DNA of 64,000 nucleotides from positions 806,001-870,000 of the forward strand of contig NZ_LT670817.1 of NCBI RefSeq assembly GCF_900129425.1, written 5' to 3'. The translations under genes were made by a program, and so were the position numbers. The stretch's first letter is position 1, and each line of letters opens with the position of its first letter. This DNA is from Bradyrhizobium erythrophlei (GTDB taxonomy: Bacteria > Pseudomonadota > Alphaproteobacteria > Rhizobiales > Xanthobacteraceae). Of the stretch, positions 9,211 to 18,089 are shown piece after piece. The notes beneath the pieces are model-generated. The model ran no database searches. It worked only from the letters and a program-made list of their open reading frames with translations, and had not been told where the DNA came from.

Positions 9211-10297
9211 TGCTTTTGAAACAGAGGCTCTTCCGCCCGATTTTTGGGAACAGGCGCAACGGTTCCTCTCACTGAAAGAAGGCAACTTTATTGCGCAGGT
9301 GGACCATCTCGGCTGGGATCGTTCTCGCGACTTCAGGCATGCAGACCTTGCTGGCATCGACTTTTCAAATTGCGACCTGCGTGGATTTGACTTCAGCGGA
9401 TCAGACCTGCGGAACTGTTACGGGACGCGAGTAAAGTGGGATGCGACGACCATATTCACCCGCGCCGACGCCAGAGGTTCGTTGTTTGAATACGCAATAC
9501 AGAAGGCCGACTACTTCGACACTCACCCTGAGGACTACGAGACAGTCAAGCGGCTCGCTGGTGAGATATGGACTAACGCCATTCTAGGTGTTGAAGAACT
9601 GCTACAGCGAAACAAGAGGGGAGGATCGTCGCTGAAAATTGCTCAAGCTGTTTTTGACGAGACTAAGAGCACAGTTGTTCGCTCCGACATCCTTCGGTTT
9701 ATGCGAATTGCCAGTGAGAGCGAAGAGGAGCACAAAGCGTTCATATTCAACACATTCGCGCGCTTTTCCGATCAACAATCGATTGTGGTTGCAGGCATCA
9801 GGGCGCTGGCCGGGTTCTATAGGGACGATATCGTAGTGTTCAACTGGCTACGGTGCTTCCTTAGGAGCGACAACAAAGACTCGAGGCGCGAAGCATTCAA
9901 AGGACTCATCGCATCGAAGCATTTCTTACGCGGTATCGGCGCGCTCAGGGACTATGCGATCAACTCCGGGGACAGCCTTACCCGTCGAATGCTCCTGGGT
10001 AGGTTAGCAGCAATCGCTGGTCCCCGTTACGTGCGCGCAGCCAGAGACACGGACGTCGAAAACTACTTGGATTTTATTCGGCCGATAACCCGAAGGAAGT
10101 TGGAGGACATGGCGCTTAGAACCCTAACTCTTCAACGCCTTAAAGGGCGTGAGGAGGCCACCAGTCACAATGTCACGGATGCTCTACCCCCCGTTCGCAT
10201 TCAAGACAGCGAGATTAGTGAAATGGCGCGCGATTTCAGACAGTATCTTTCCGCTCTCAAGCAGCAGTACAAAATACCCTTCGTATTTGACCTGTAA
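9200..10297 (+). CDS. Pentapeptide-repeat protein with helical C-terminal region
   Basis: A 365-residue protein. Residues about 45-75 carry five to six pentapeptide repeats (A-D-L-A-G, I-D-F-S-N, C-D-L-R-G and so on), a right-handed beta-helix. The remaining 280 residues look like alpha-helical ARM/HEAT-type repeats. I take the TTG at 9200 as start, preceded by a GGAG about 9 bases upstream and overlapping the previous gene; no in-frame ATG lies near the repeats. Pentapeptide modules mediate protein binding or mimic DNA, and also occur as sensor or adaptor parts of STAND-type defence proteins. Its role is unknown; it completes the + strand accessory block. Confidence 0.65.
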   Translation: MKISAFETEALPPDFWEQAQRFLSLKEGNFIAQVDHLGWDRSRDFRHADLAGIDFSNCDLRGFDFSGSDLRNCYGTRVKWDATTIFTRADARGSLFEYAIQKADYFDTHPEDYETVKRLAGEIWTNAILGVEELLQRNKRGGSSLKIAQAVFDETKSTVVRSDILRFMRIASESEEEHKAFIFNTFARFSDQQSIVVAGIRALAGFYRDDIVVFNWLRCFLRSDNKDSRREAFKGLIASKHFLRGIGALRDYAINSGDSLTRRMLLGRLAAIAGPRYVRAARDTDVENYLDFIRPITRRKLEDMALRTLTLQRLKGREEATSHNVTDALPPVRIQDSEISEMARDFRQYLSALKQQYKIPFVFDL

Positions 10298-10353
10298 CGC
10301 CCCCGCTGTCGATCTCCAAGAAAATGGCGGCACTTCGGCCATAGTCTTTCTTC

Positions 10354-10898
10354 CTATCGGCCGAAACTCTGCCGGATAGCTTCCGCGTTTTCGCGCACGG
10401 CCTTGTTGGCGAGGCTGATGAAGATCGGAACAGCAACGATCAATAGTAAGCCCATCACTAAACGCGAGCGGCTCATAAGGCGCTTTGGACGCTTGATGTA
10501 ATGGACGTTTGAGCGGTCGCGCTTCTCTTGTTGGTGCTGCTTTTCACGCGTCAAGCGATCCAGTCCCGCATTGGTTCGATTTTATTTGCTGTTCTCTATT
10601 TCAGCTATCATCTTCGTGAGGCTGTCGCTGTGCGACCGAAGTTCCGCGAGCTTATCTGTCCGTTCTGCTCAATTATTATGTCCAGTTTCCCAGCGGCCTT
10701 CTTTTCCCACTCGGCATTTCCAATGCCGCTAACGATATCTGAGATCACGGAAACTACCGCTGCTACAGTTTGCACAGCAGTATATGGATCGACAGCCCGG
10801 CCGGGACTAATCAGGAGAACTAACGTTAAGGGCAACGCTAGACAAAGTGGTCTGAAAAAAAGTTCATGCAACGCCACCCGTCCTGCAATATGATACAT
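10354..10898 (-). pseudogene. Possible decayed small membrane/coiled-coil gene
   Basis: Reading the - strand from 10898 gives a signal-peptide-like start (PLTLVLLISPG), then a helix ending IIIEQNGQ at about 10665. That frame then turns into Arg/Ser-rich text and stops at 10608. A frame change near 10660 restores coding-like sequence (DKLAELRSHSDSLTKMIAEI). This hits a TAA at about 10583, and the same frame continues beyond it as charged sequence with a C-terminal membrane segment (GLLLIVAVPIFISL) ending at 10354. One frameshift and one nonsense codon would explain all three pieces. Two separate small genes (10608-10898, and 10354-10554 from TTG) is the alternative. Confidence 0.35.
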
Positions 10899-11882
10899 AA
10901 CGGTATTTACTCAGCCTTTGGTTGTCTAGCTGTATTTCCTTTTATTTGCTCGCTCGTCGGCTTTCGAGAACTTCCCGGAATGGAAAGATGGGGTGGTCGG
11001 GATGGCGCAATGGAAGCCTTGGCCGCGCTCGCGGCGATAATTTCTGGGCTACAATCCTGAAGGCTTCGGAGCTTGCGAGATGGTAGCAGCAAGTGGTAGC
11101 ATTCGCGAAGCAGGCAAGCTGATTTGTACCCGTTTTATCGGTGTTTCTGTGAGCGCGCGTCGTATCCCCTAGGGAGTGTCACCGCCGACGTTGGTATGCC
11201 CTTGCCGAGGGGTCCAAAGCAGCTTTCGAGCAAGTCTGGCTCTCGCGCGACAGTCGTCTCGACAAGGCGCCGGGCTTTGTAGCGTTTCACCTTCTCAAAG
11301 GTCCGGAAGCTGAGCACCACACGCTAGCAACGAAGCGCCTGATACTCCGGGATAGAAGGTAGTGAGTGAGGTCCCTACGCCATCGGCGTGGCAGGAACGG
11401 TTCAAGCGCGGAGCGCTACCGGCGGGCGTGGGCGCTCACATGAAGCGCTTTGCTGCCAAGAGGAAGATTAACACTGAGCCCGACGTCACTACGACCGCTG
11501 TCATGTTGAGCGCGCTGCATACGGCCGTCGATAGCACGATTGGAAAGCGCCCTGCGACCGCTTGCTTTGCGTGTTCGTTCTGGGATTTCGATCGTTTCTT
11601 GGTTGCCATATGAACCCGTTGAGGGGGCAGGCTGCATTTGCAGCCTGACCCTGACGCTTCCCTGTCGAAGTTGATCTTCGATCGTCCGCCACCGTCGCAT
11701 GATCCAAGGCCCAAAACCTTAAGTACCGTGGTAAACTGGAAATGACTGCGGGTGATAGTTTATGAACTCTATGCGGACCGAGCGCCCGAATAAGACGCTC
11801 AGTGAGGTCCTTCACGTGCTCCGTTTTTCAGCGGTCCGTTGATGCCGAGCCCGTGCGCATCGCGGCCTTTTCAATGCTGCGC
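10899..11882. other. Gene-poor region, nothing supported
   Basis: Nearly 1 kb without a convincing gene on either strand. Open frames of 60-104 codons exist, but they overlap one another in several frames, lack ribosome-binding sites and have unstructured compositions. The stretch probably represents decayed coding DNA. Confidence 0.5.
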
Positions 11883-12134
11883 TCAAACGTCGCGCGCTCC
11901 GAAGGGCCGTGCACTGGGGATGAAGCGCCACCTCGCGGTTGTCAGATGCAGCGAAACCTCCGGCGGTGCATAGAGGCTGTTCAGCAGCATTTTCATATCC
12001 GCCATGTTCCGCGTCGGCTGACGCGTCTCGGGAAGCCGCTCAAGCGCGATCAAGGCAGTCGCGAGGGCCTCCCCGATGATGAAGTCATCACGGCCTGTCA
12101 CCGATCCCAAACTGGCAGTTTTTGAAGAACTCAT
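11883..12134 (-). CDS. Small hypothetical protein (83 aa)
   Basis: Unrecognised protein that nevertheless looks coding: after MSSSKTASLGSVTGRDDFI comes an amphipathic helix (GEALATALIALERLP) and NMADMKMLLNSLY, a pattern seen in small rhizobial hypothetical proteins. I use the ATG at 12134; an in-frame GTG at 12143 is the alternative. The last 25 residues (Arg/Pro-rich) read less naturally and may reflect a recent frameshift or loss of the original stop. No neighbour on the same strand is close. Confidence 0.45.
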   Translation of the reverse strand: MSSSKTASLGSVTGRDDFIIGEALATALIALERLPETRQPTRNMADMKMLLNSLYAPPEVSLHLTTARWRFIPSARPFGARDV

Positions 12135-12143
12135 ATCGCGCAC

Positions 12144-12731
12144 CCTTTGTCAGCCCATGCGATACTGGGACTGTACCGGATTGCCCGGCCTGAAAGAGGC
12201 TAGCCTCGTCTTGCGGCGTTTCAAAGACTTCGGGAACGCCAGTAACGCACCTCGAAGGCTGAGCGGTCAGGACGTCCTACCTTTCTATAGAACGGGGCGG
12301 CGCACATGACGCTTACGGAGCGACTTGGCTTCATAAGTGCCAGACATCAATGTCCGAGTTCGGGAGCAAACCGGAAAACATGTGCTCGTAGCGAGTATTT
12401 CGCCTTTTGAGACCCGTCTCGGACTTCGGCAGGAAAATATTTCACCGGACCGCTCTCAAAGCTTTCCCGTAATCGGTTTACCGCTGCTCGGCGGCAGTCC
12501 GACTGTTCGGGTTGGCAACACTTCTTATCTTCGTCTGTTACACCACCCGCCCAAGGCTACCAATTAACCGCGCGTTAGCTCTGTACTTTCACCCTCGGTT
12601 AAGCATGAGCGTAAGAGACAATCATCGGTTAAAAAACACAAATTCAATTTCAGGCTTTGTTAGATCTTTCCCCTTTTAGCTAGGGCGTCAGTCAAAGAAT
12701 TGACCCAAAAACCTAGAAAGGGAATTCTATC
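12144..12731 (+). promoter_or_regulatory. Upstream and leader region of the flagellin gene
   Basis: About 590 bases without a gene. The 150 bases before 12732 are AT-rich and end with AGAAAGGGAA about 8 bases before the ATG, a strong ribosome-binding site. Because flbT lies downstream, this leader is the probable FlbT target, as known for Caulobacter flagellin mRNA. I cannot place a promoter with confidence. Confidence 0.4.
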
Positions 12732-14282
12732 ATGTCCGGTATCGTCCTCTCGGCATCCGTTCGCCAAAATCTTCTCTCCCTGCAGTCGACAGCTTCGCTG
12801 CTTGCGACGACCCAGAATGACCTCGCCACCGGCAATAAGGTCAACTCGGCGCTCGACAATCCCACCAACTTCTTCACCGCGCAGGGCCTCAACAACCGCG
12901 CCAGCGACATCAACAACCTGCTCGACAGCATCGGCAACGGCGTGCAGGTCCTGCAGGCCGCCAACACCGGCATCACCTCGCTGCAAGGTCTGGTCGCCAG
13001 CGCCCAGTCGATCGCCAACCAGGTGCTGCAGAGCCCGGTCGGCTATACGACCAAGTCCAATGTGACCTCGACCGCCATCACTGGCGCCACGGCGAACAAC
13101 CTGCTCGGCCCGGGCACTGCTGGTTCGGTCACCGCCGGTGCTGTCGCCACGACCATCAATTTGGGTTCTTCGGGCTCCATAGCCTTCAGTGTTGCGGTCG
13201 ATGCTGGTACGGCCAAGACCATCACGCTCAGCTCCGCAAATGTTACGGCGTACAACACGGCAAACGGTACTTCGCTCAACGCTAACAGCCTGAGCGCATC
13301 TGATGTCGCCAACCTCACCAACTACCAGTTCGGGTCCACCGTCGCTTCGGTTTCAGGCGGCAAATTGGTGTTCACTTCGGGCACAACGGGTACGAGCTCC
13401 AGCGTCACAACCACCGCCGAGGTCGTGACTGGCGGGGCCACCGGCACGACCGGCGTCGCTGTGGGAACCAACGCCGGCACGAACCCTTCGCTCCAGGGCG
13501 AGACGCTCACGATTGGCGCCACCGGCGGCGGCACGGCGACCAGCATCACCTTCGGAACCGGTAACGGGCAAATCTCGACGCTCAATGCGCTCAATACCGC
13601 GCTGGCGGCGAACAACCTGCAGGCCAGCATCAGCACGACCGGACAGATCAACATCGCGACCACCAACAACGCGGCTTCGTCGACGATCGGCACGATTGGC
13701 GGGACGGCAGCAGCAAGTGGTGCGGCTTTCAACGGCTTGACGGCTGCGGCTGCGGTCGCTGATCCGAACTCGCAGGCCACACGCGCCAGCCTGGTCGCCC
13801 AGTACAACAACGTGCTGCAGCAGATCAACACCACGGCGCAGGACTCGTCCTTCAACGGCGTCAACCTGCTGAACGGCGATACCCTTAACCTGACGTTCGA
13901 CGAGACCGGCGCTTCGAAGCTGGCGATTTCCGGCGTCACCTTCAACACCGCCGGCCTCAGTCTCTCGACGCTTACCGCGGGCACCGACTTCCTCGACAAC
14001 AACTCGGCCAACAAAGCGTTGACCGCGCTGAGCAACGCCAGCACGACGCTGCGCTCGGAAGCATCCGCGCTGGGTTCGAACCTGTCGATCGTGCAGATCC
14101 GCCAGGACTTCAACAAGAACCTGATCAACGTGCTGCAGACCGGCTCGTCCAACCTGACGCTGGCCGACCCGAACCAGGAAGCGGCCAACAGCCAGGCGCT
14201 GTCGACCCGGCAGTCGATCGCGGTCTCGGCGCTGGCGCTCGCCAACCAGTCCCAGCAGAGCGTGCTTCAGCTCCTGCGCTGA
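12732..14282 (+). CDS. Flagellin
   Basis: A 516-residue flagellin, the secreted subunit of the flagellar filament. The conserved D0/D1 N-terminus (residues 1-110) includes VRQNLLSLQSTA, LATGNKVNSALDNPTNFFTAQGL and GNGVQVLQAANTGI. The matching C-terminus (about 385-516) includes QYNNVLQQINTTAQDSSFNG, VQIRQDFNKNL and LALANQSQQSVLQLLR. Between them, about 270 residues of Ser/Thr/Gly/Ala-rich, low-charge sequence form the surface-exposed variable domain. No signal peptide is expected, since flagellins leave through the flagellar type III system. Coding is followed by a perfect terminator and then flbT. It is the only filament gene in the window. Confidence 0.96.
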   Translation: MSGIVLSASVRQNLLSLQSTASLLATTQNDLATGNKVNSALDNPTNFFTAQGLNNRASDINNLLDSIGNGVQVLQAANTGITSLQGLVASAQSIANQVLQSPVGYTTKSNVTSTAITGATANNLLGPGTAGSVTAGAVATTINLGSSGSIAFSVAVDAGTAKTITLSSANVTAYNTANGTSLNANSLSASDVANLTNYQFGSTVASVSGGKLVFTSGTTGTSSSVTTTAEVVTGGATGTTGVAVGTNAGTNPSLQGETLTIGATGGGTATSITFGTGNGQISTLNALNTALAANNLQASISTTGQINIATTNNAASSTIGTIGGTAAASGAAFNGLTAAAAVADPNSQATRASLVAQYNNVLQQINTTAQDSSFNGVNLLNGDTLNLTFDETGASKLAISGVTFNTAGLSLSTLTAGTDFLDNNSANKALTALSNASTTLRSEASALGSNLSIVQIRQDFNKNLINVLQTGSSNLTLADPNQEAANSQALSTRQSIAVSALALANQSQQSVLQLLR

Positions 14283-14308
14283 TCGCTCCAGCAAAAACGA
14301 CATTGAAG

Positions 14309-14337
14309 CGGCGGGGGGAACCCCGCCGTTTTGTTTT
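14309..14337 (+). terminator. Rho-independent terminator of the flagellin gene
   Basis: Perfect 8-bp stem CGGCGGGG/CCCCGCCG with a GGAA tetraloop, followed by TTTTGTTTT. It lies 27 bases after the flagellin stop codon, so flbT may need its own promoter or readthrough. Confidence 0.9.
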
Positions 14338-14395
14338 AGCAAAGTATTAACTAAACCGATGCCAAATCGAAGTTCTTTGAACTAAGGTTTGACAT

Positions 14396-14791
14396 ATGCC
14401 ACTCAGATTTGACCTAGGACCATTCGAGAGTTTATTTATCGGCAAGAGCGTACTCACCAATCACGGTGACCGAACAACGTTCGTTCTGGAGGGTGAAATC
14501 CCCATTTTGCGTGCGAAGGATGTGCTTTCGCCTCAATCGGCGGCAACTTCTCTGGAGAGGCTTTATTGCTGCGTTCAACAGATGTACCTCGAAGATGATG
14601 TGGAAAAATATCGAGGGTCATATCTTGCACTGGCGGTTAAGGCGCTTTCCGAAAACTCCAATCTCCACGTCGATCTTCAGACCGCCGACCAAATGGTAAA
14701 AAGTGGTCAATTCTACAGGGCCTTAAAAGGTTTGAAAAAGCTCATTGGGGCAAATTCATCTTCTGTCCAAATGGCTACTGCTCGCAAGTAG
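14396..14791 (+). CDS. flbT: Flagellar biosynthesis repressor FlbT
   Basis: A 131-residue FlbT protein. In Caulobacter FlbT binds the 5' leader of flagellin mRNA and controls its stability and translation in response to flagellar assembly. Family features are visible: the N-terminal LGPFESLFIGKSVLTN, then VLEGEIPILRAKDVL and the mid-protein RLYCCVQQMYL. The length is normal for the family. The gene follows flagellin on the same strand, 114 bp after its stop and beyond the terminator. The rest of the flagellar gene set is not in this window. Confidence 0.92.
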   Translation: MPLRFDLGPFESLFIGKSVLTNHGDRTTFVLEGEIPILRAKDVLSPQSAATSLERLYCCVQQMYLEDDVEKYRGSYLALAVKALSENSNLHVDLQTADQMVKSGQFYRALKGLKKLIGANSSSVQMATARK

Positions 14792-15093
14792 ACAGCTCGG
14801 CTAACAGACTGGCTTTCAAGACGGTGCCACCGTCTTTGAGGTCGGGTTCTGGCACAAAACGGACATGCCGATGCAGTCGCCGGATGTCCGCTGAGGGATG
14901 AACAGACCTAGCTAGGACATGGTCCAAGTACGACAAATCCAAGTTTCGCGCGAGGAGGGCGTCCTATCATTCCAAGGCAACGACCCTTCTTGCGGCAGGG
15001 GTTCGAGGTAGCCAGACGATGAAGCACGACAAGACGGTCTGACGCTTACGCCACGATTTAGTAGCGTGCGAGAGCCCAGAGTAAAGTCTCAGG
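14792..15093. other. Intergenic region between flbT and the dipeptidase
   Basis: About 300 bases with no gene. Positions 14948-14968 carry a 21-base sequence repeated with two mismatches at 16431-16451, on the other side of the dipeptidase gene. Confidence 0.45.
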
Positions 15094-16224
15094 TCAGCCG
15101 ACTGCAGCACGAAAGACGCGCATATAGTTGCCGCCCGCAATGTTTCCGGCCTCTTCGGGCGTGAAGCCGCCGCGCAGCATCGCCGCGACCAGATGCACCC
15201 ACTGCGAGTAGTCTTGCAGGCTGCCGGGGGTGACTTGCTGGTCAGTGCCGACGCAAACGTGCTCTACGCCGACGACATCGGCCATTTCTTTCAGGCCACC
15301 GACATATTTTTCGAGGCTCGGAAAGAAGTGCCAGATGCCGATTGCGCCGCCCGTCTCGGCAATTGCGCGTGCGTGGTCGCGGCTGATCTGTCGTGCCGTG
15401 AGCGGCGTCGGGCCCATCGCCGGAGAGCCGGAAAGCGCGGTGTGGGACAAGAGCAGGGGCTTGGTCGCGACTTTGACCGCCTGCTTCACCGTGTCCTCGG
15501 TCGCATGCGCGACGTCGCAGACAAATCCGAGCCGGTGGCAAGCGCGGACCACCTCGGCGCCGTACGAGGTGAGCCCCTGATGCGTGACGACGCCAGTCTG
15601 GAAGTCGCCGATGTCGTTGGGCGTGTAGTGCACGAGCTGAACGTGCCTGATGCCGCGCTGATGCGCCTGCTCGAGCCGCTCGAGTTTTCCCTCGAGGAAG
15701 TCGAGCCCTTCCACGTCACCCACGATCGAGGGGTGCCCCGCTGCGTGTGCGGCCTCGAGATCGGCTGCCGAAAGTGCGCGACGCAGGCCATGGTGGGCGA
15801 CCATCTCATCCACCCAATCGAGGCGCCCAAGATGGTACTTGTAGAGCTGGCCCGGCTCCGGCGTGCGCAGCGCGCCGAGGACCCCGGCCGCATTTCTGCC
15901 GAGGATGGGACCATCCGGCACGTCTGCGAGGCACGCGACCGCCAACGATCCCGCCAGCATCCCGTTTGCGAGGGCGTCATTGGGAGGCGCTTGAGACGTA
16001 ATTCCACTCGTTCCGCCATGCGTGTGGACATCGACAGAGATGGATTTTCGCAGCACGTCGAGCGCGGCAGAGGCGGTTTCGGCCGTCTGGGCGGCGGCGG
16101 TCGAACCGCGCGGCCCCACGCCGCCGCCAAGCATCGCGCCGACCGAAGATAGCACCGTACTCCACATCCACTGTCTGCGCGTGAGCGCGTGGCCGTGGCA
16201 GATACCGTGACCGCAGCAATCCAT
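15094..16224 (-). CDS. Membrane dipeptidase family protein (peptidase M19), Tat-exported
   Basis: A 376-residue M19 dipeptidase, a binuclear zinc amidohydrolase-fold enzyme that hydrolyses dipeptides. The N-terminus carries a twin-arginine leader (TRRQWMWS followed by a hydrophobic stretch and a Gly/Ala-rich cleavage region), so it should be folded and then exported. Metal-site motifs are visible: SVDVHTH (first His pair), VGDVEGLDFLEG (bridging Glu), LVHYTPND, CDVAHAT, LLLSHTAL and a late CVGTDQQ. The length fits the family. It stands alone on the - strand between flbT and uspA. The Cys/His-rich extreme N-terminus (MDCCGHGICHGH) is unusual and might bind metal before export. Confidence 0.88.
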   Translation of the reverse strand: MDCCGHGICHGHALTRRQWMWSTVLSSVGAMLGGGVGPRGSTAAAQTAETASAALDVLRKSISVDVHTHGGTSGITSQAPPNDALANGMLAGSLAVACLADVPDGPILGRNAAGVLGALRTPEPGQLYKYHLGRLDWVDEMVAHHGLRRALSAADLEAAHAAGHPSIVGDVEGLDFLEGKLERLEQAHQRGIRHVQLVHYTPNDIGDFQTGVVTHQGLTSYGAEVVRACHRLGFVCDVAHATEDTVKQAVKVATKPLLLSHTALSGSPAMGPTPLTARQISRDHARAIAETGGAIGIWHFFPSLEKYVGGLKEMADVVGVEHVCVGTDQQVTPGSLQDYSQWVHLVAAMLRGGFTPEEAGNIAGGNYMRVFRAAVG

Positions 16225-16521
16225 GCCGTCCTCCCGAAGTTGGGCTGGCGCGCCTTAGCCGCCGCGCTTCAGTGGTCGATTGAACCTCAGGGCGCCGCCC
16301 GGTTCAACAACATCCTGCAGCTTATGGTGCGCAGAAGTTTGACCGTCTCCCGACCATCAGGGCAGAACCGGGTTAGCTTGCTGGCTGGGTTGATACAAGA
16401 GTAGTTCGGTCCTCGCGGTTCTGTCAGGTAGCGCGAGGAGGGCGTTCTACCTTTGCACCTTGATAGAATTAATTCGTCGATCGCGCTTAATGGCTTTGGT
16501 TTTGGCGCAGTGTGGAACACC

Positions 16522-17028
16522 TTATTCGCTTGGTAGTATCGAAGCGGTGTCTGAGGTGGGCTTTTCACCCGGCTGCTTCAGCTGCTCAAATTCATCATCG
16601 CTGATCTCCGTTTGACCGACCAGAATGCTGCAGCGGAGGCGCTTGACCAGGTAACTGCCGACAGACCCGAACCACCATCGGGCTAGCAGCCCTTGCGGGC
16701 GATGACCAACGACGACGAGTTGCGCTCCTATTTCCTCGGCGACATCTGCAATTGTTTGCCCGGGATCTCCCGTTTCCAATCGTGCGGTGGGTGAAAAACC
16801 CAACGCCTTGAGACGCTCCACGCCTTCCGCAAGGGTGGCTTTGTAATTTGCCGTTTGTTCGTCTATCGGAATGGTAAGCCCAGCATCAGGGGTCACGATG
16901 TAAGATAGCTCTACAACAGCTAGCAGGAAAACCTCGGCTCGGCATAGCTGCGCGAGCTTGGCTCCCTCTCGCAACGCCCGCCGTCCTTCGATTGAGCCGT
17001 CATAAGCGAGAAGAACCTTCCTATACAT
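16522..17028 (-). CDS. Universal stress protein (UspA family)
   Basis: A 168-residue UspA-fold cytoplasmic protein, usually induced by stress and binding ATP when the G-2x-G-9x-G(S/T) motif is present. The N-terminus MYRKVLLAYDGSIEGRRAL is typical. The C-terminal segment runs VVVGHRPQG, then GSVGSYLVKRLRCSILVG. The first part matches the nucleotide loop in position but departs from the strict consensus. The last 25 residues are an acidic, probably disordered tail. It is a single gene with about 270 bp of non-coding sequence on its upstream side. Confidence 0.9.
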   Translation of the reverse strand: MYRKVLLAYDGSIEGRRALREGAKLAQLCRAEVFLLAVVELSYIVTPDAGLTIPIDEQTANYKATLAEGVERLKALGFSPTARLETGDPGQTIADVAEEIGAQLVVVGHRPQGLLARWWFGSVGSYLVKRLRCSILVGQTEISDDEFEQLKQPGEKPTSDTASILPSE

Positions 17029-17300
17029 GAGGCGCTCCCATGGATTTGCCGCGAAGATCAGCCGGTGAAGACTAGCACTAGTCGACTAGGACGGATCACA
17101 ATGTTGACCCTAAGCAAAGGGGTGAGCTGGGGTCAGCTTCATGCCCCGATAGGCCGCTGGAAAAGGTGGCAGCTTGTCACCGTCACGGTGAGTGCGAGCC
17201 CGGTAGGCTCAGTTCGGTTGAGATGTCTAGACGGGGCTACCTTGGCACCTTGCGAAGAAGCTGCAACAGATCGCTGTCGGTTGTGAGCGACGCGCATTAG

Positions 17301-17747
17301 TCATCGTAAATCGAGCCAAAACCCTGCCATCGGCGCACGTGCCACCGGATGACAATGCTCGGCCAGCCGTATCGCATCTCTAAATGTTCGGGTGCAAATT
17401 GGCACATTTTCGAACGCGACGACGAGTGCCTGACATCCGCCCCGTTCGAAATCACGCCAGATGTACCAAAACTCGCCCCGCCGTTCGATCTCCAAGTAGA
17501 CGGCATGCCTCTTGGGGCAATCACGATCAACGAAACAACACTCAAAACCAGTGCCGTCAGTGCTCGCCCTCCAGCCCCACGACTCATATGAGTCTGGGTA
17601 ATCCTCTAACCCGCGAACCAAATCTGGGCCTGCGACGACAGCTCCCTTCGCTTCTCTAGGAAAATGTTCCGGCAGGACGGCCTGCGCACGGTCGATGAAG
17701 CACTCGAACAGTTGTGGCGCCACTTCGTCGGTATGCAATACGCTCAT
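17301..17747 (-). CDS. Hypothetical protein (148 aa), end of the integrated element
   Basis: Unrecognised cytoplasmic protein of mixed alpha/beta character, with aromatic-rich patches (ESWGWRAST, GEFWYIWRDFERG) and several Cys residues. The ATG has a GGAGAC ribosome-binding site about 9 bases upstream. It follows two other - strand genes of the element with only 19 bp to the preceding stop, so it is probably co-transcribed with them. No function can be given. Confidence 0.6.
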   Translation of the reverse strand: MSVLHTDEVAPQLFECFIDRAQAVLPEHFPREAKGAVVAGPDLVRGLEDYPDSYESWGWRASTDGTGFECCFVDRDCPKRHAVYLEIERRGEFWYIWRDFERGGCQALVVAFENVPICTRTFRDAIRLAEHCHPVARAPMAGFWLDLR

Positions 17748-17766
17748 TTATATAGTCTCCTGTTCT

Positions 17767-18063
17767 TCAGTTAATCTTGCGCACGTATCCGCGCACCTGC
17801 TCCTTGTAGCCCCCTCGCGTGAGGTCGCGGACGCGCACCGCTGCCCATCCGAGCTCCGCCATGAGCTTAGCCAAGCGCCGGTACGTACCCGCTGTGCGGC
17901 TGCACTGGGGCACCTCAAGCATGTCTAGGATCGTCTGGCTGGTCACGCGCTCAAGGCCATCAAACTCAACCTTGCCGCGGACACGCTGCAAAGGTGCCAG
18001 CCATGGATCGGCGGGCGCCTCAAGTTCAACTCTGGCCGCTTTTAGTTGTCCTAGCAGTGCCAT
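17767..18063 (-). CDS. Small winged-helix-like protein of the integrated element
   Basis: A 98-residue protein. The central part (FDGLERVTSQTILDMLEVPQCSR split over a helix-turn-helix-like stretch, then RLAKLMAELGW) resembles the small winged-helix modules found C-terminal to or beside phage primase-helicases. The ATG at 18063 is preceded by GGGAGG 6 bases upstream and is preferred to in-frame codons further up. It lies between two genes of unknown function on the - strand of the element. A role in element replication or regulation is inference. Confidence 0.6.
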   Translation of the reverse strand: MALLGQLKAARVELEAPADPWLAPLQRVRGKVEFDGLERVTSQTILDMLEVPQCSRTAGTYRRLAKLMAELGWAAVRVRDLTRGGYKEQVRGYVRKIN

Positions 18064-18089
18064 ATGACCTCCCGAAGTGGCGACGCCCT

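Noticed and set aside
11362..11613. 83-codon open frame on + in the gene-poor region
   Set aside because: Overlaps three other frames of similar length, has no recognisable motif and a weak start region.
13322..14342. Two 300-codon open frames on - across flagellin
   Set aside because: Antisense shadows of the low-complexity flagellin middle; they exist because of its biased codons.
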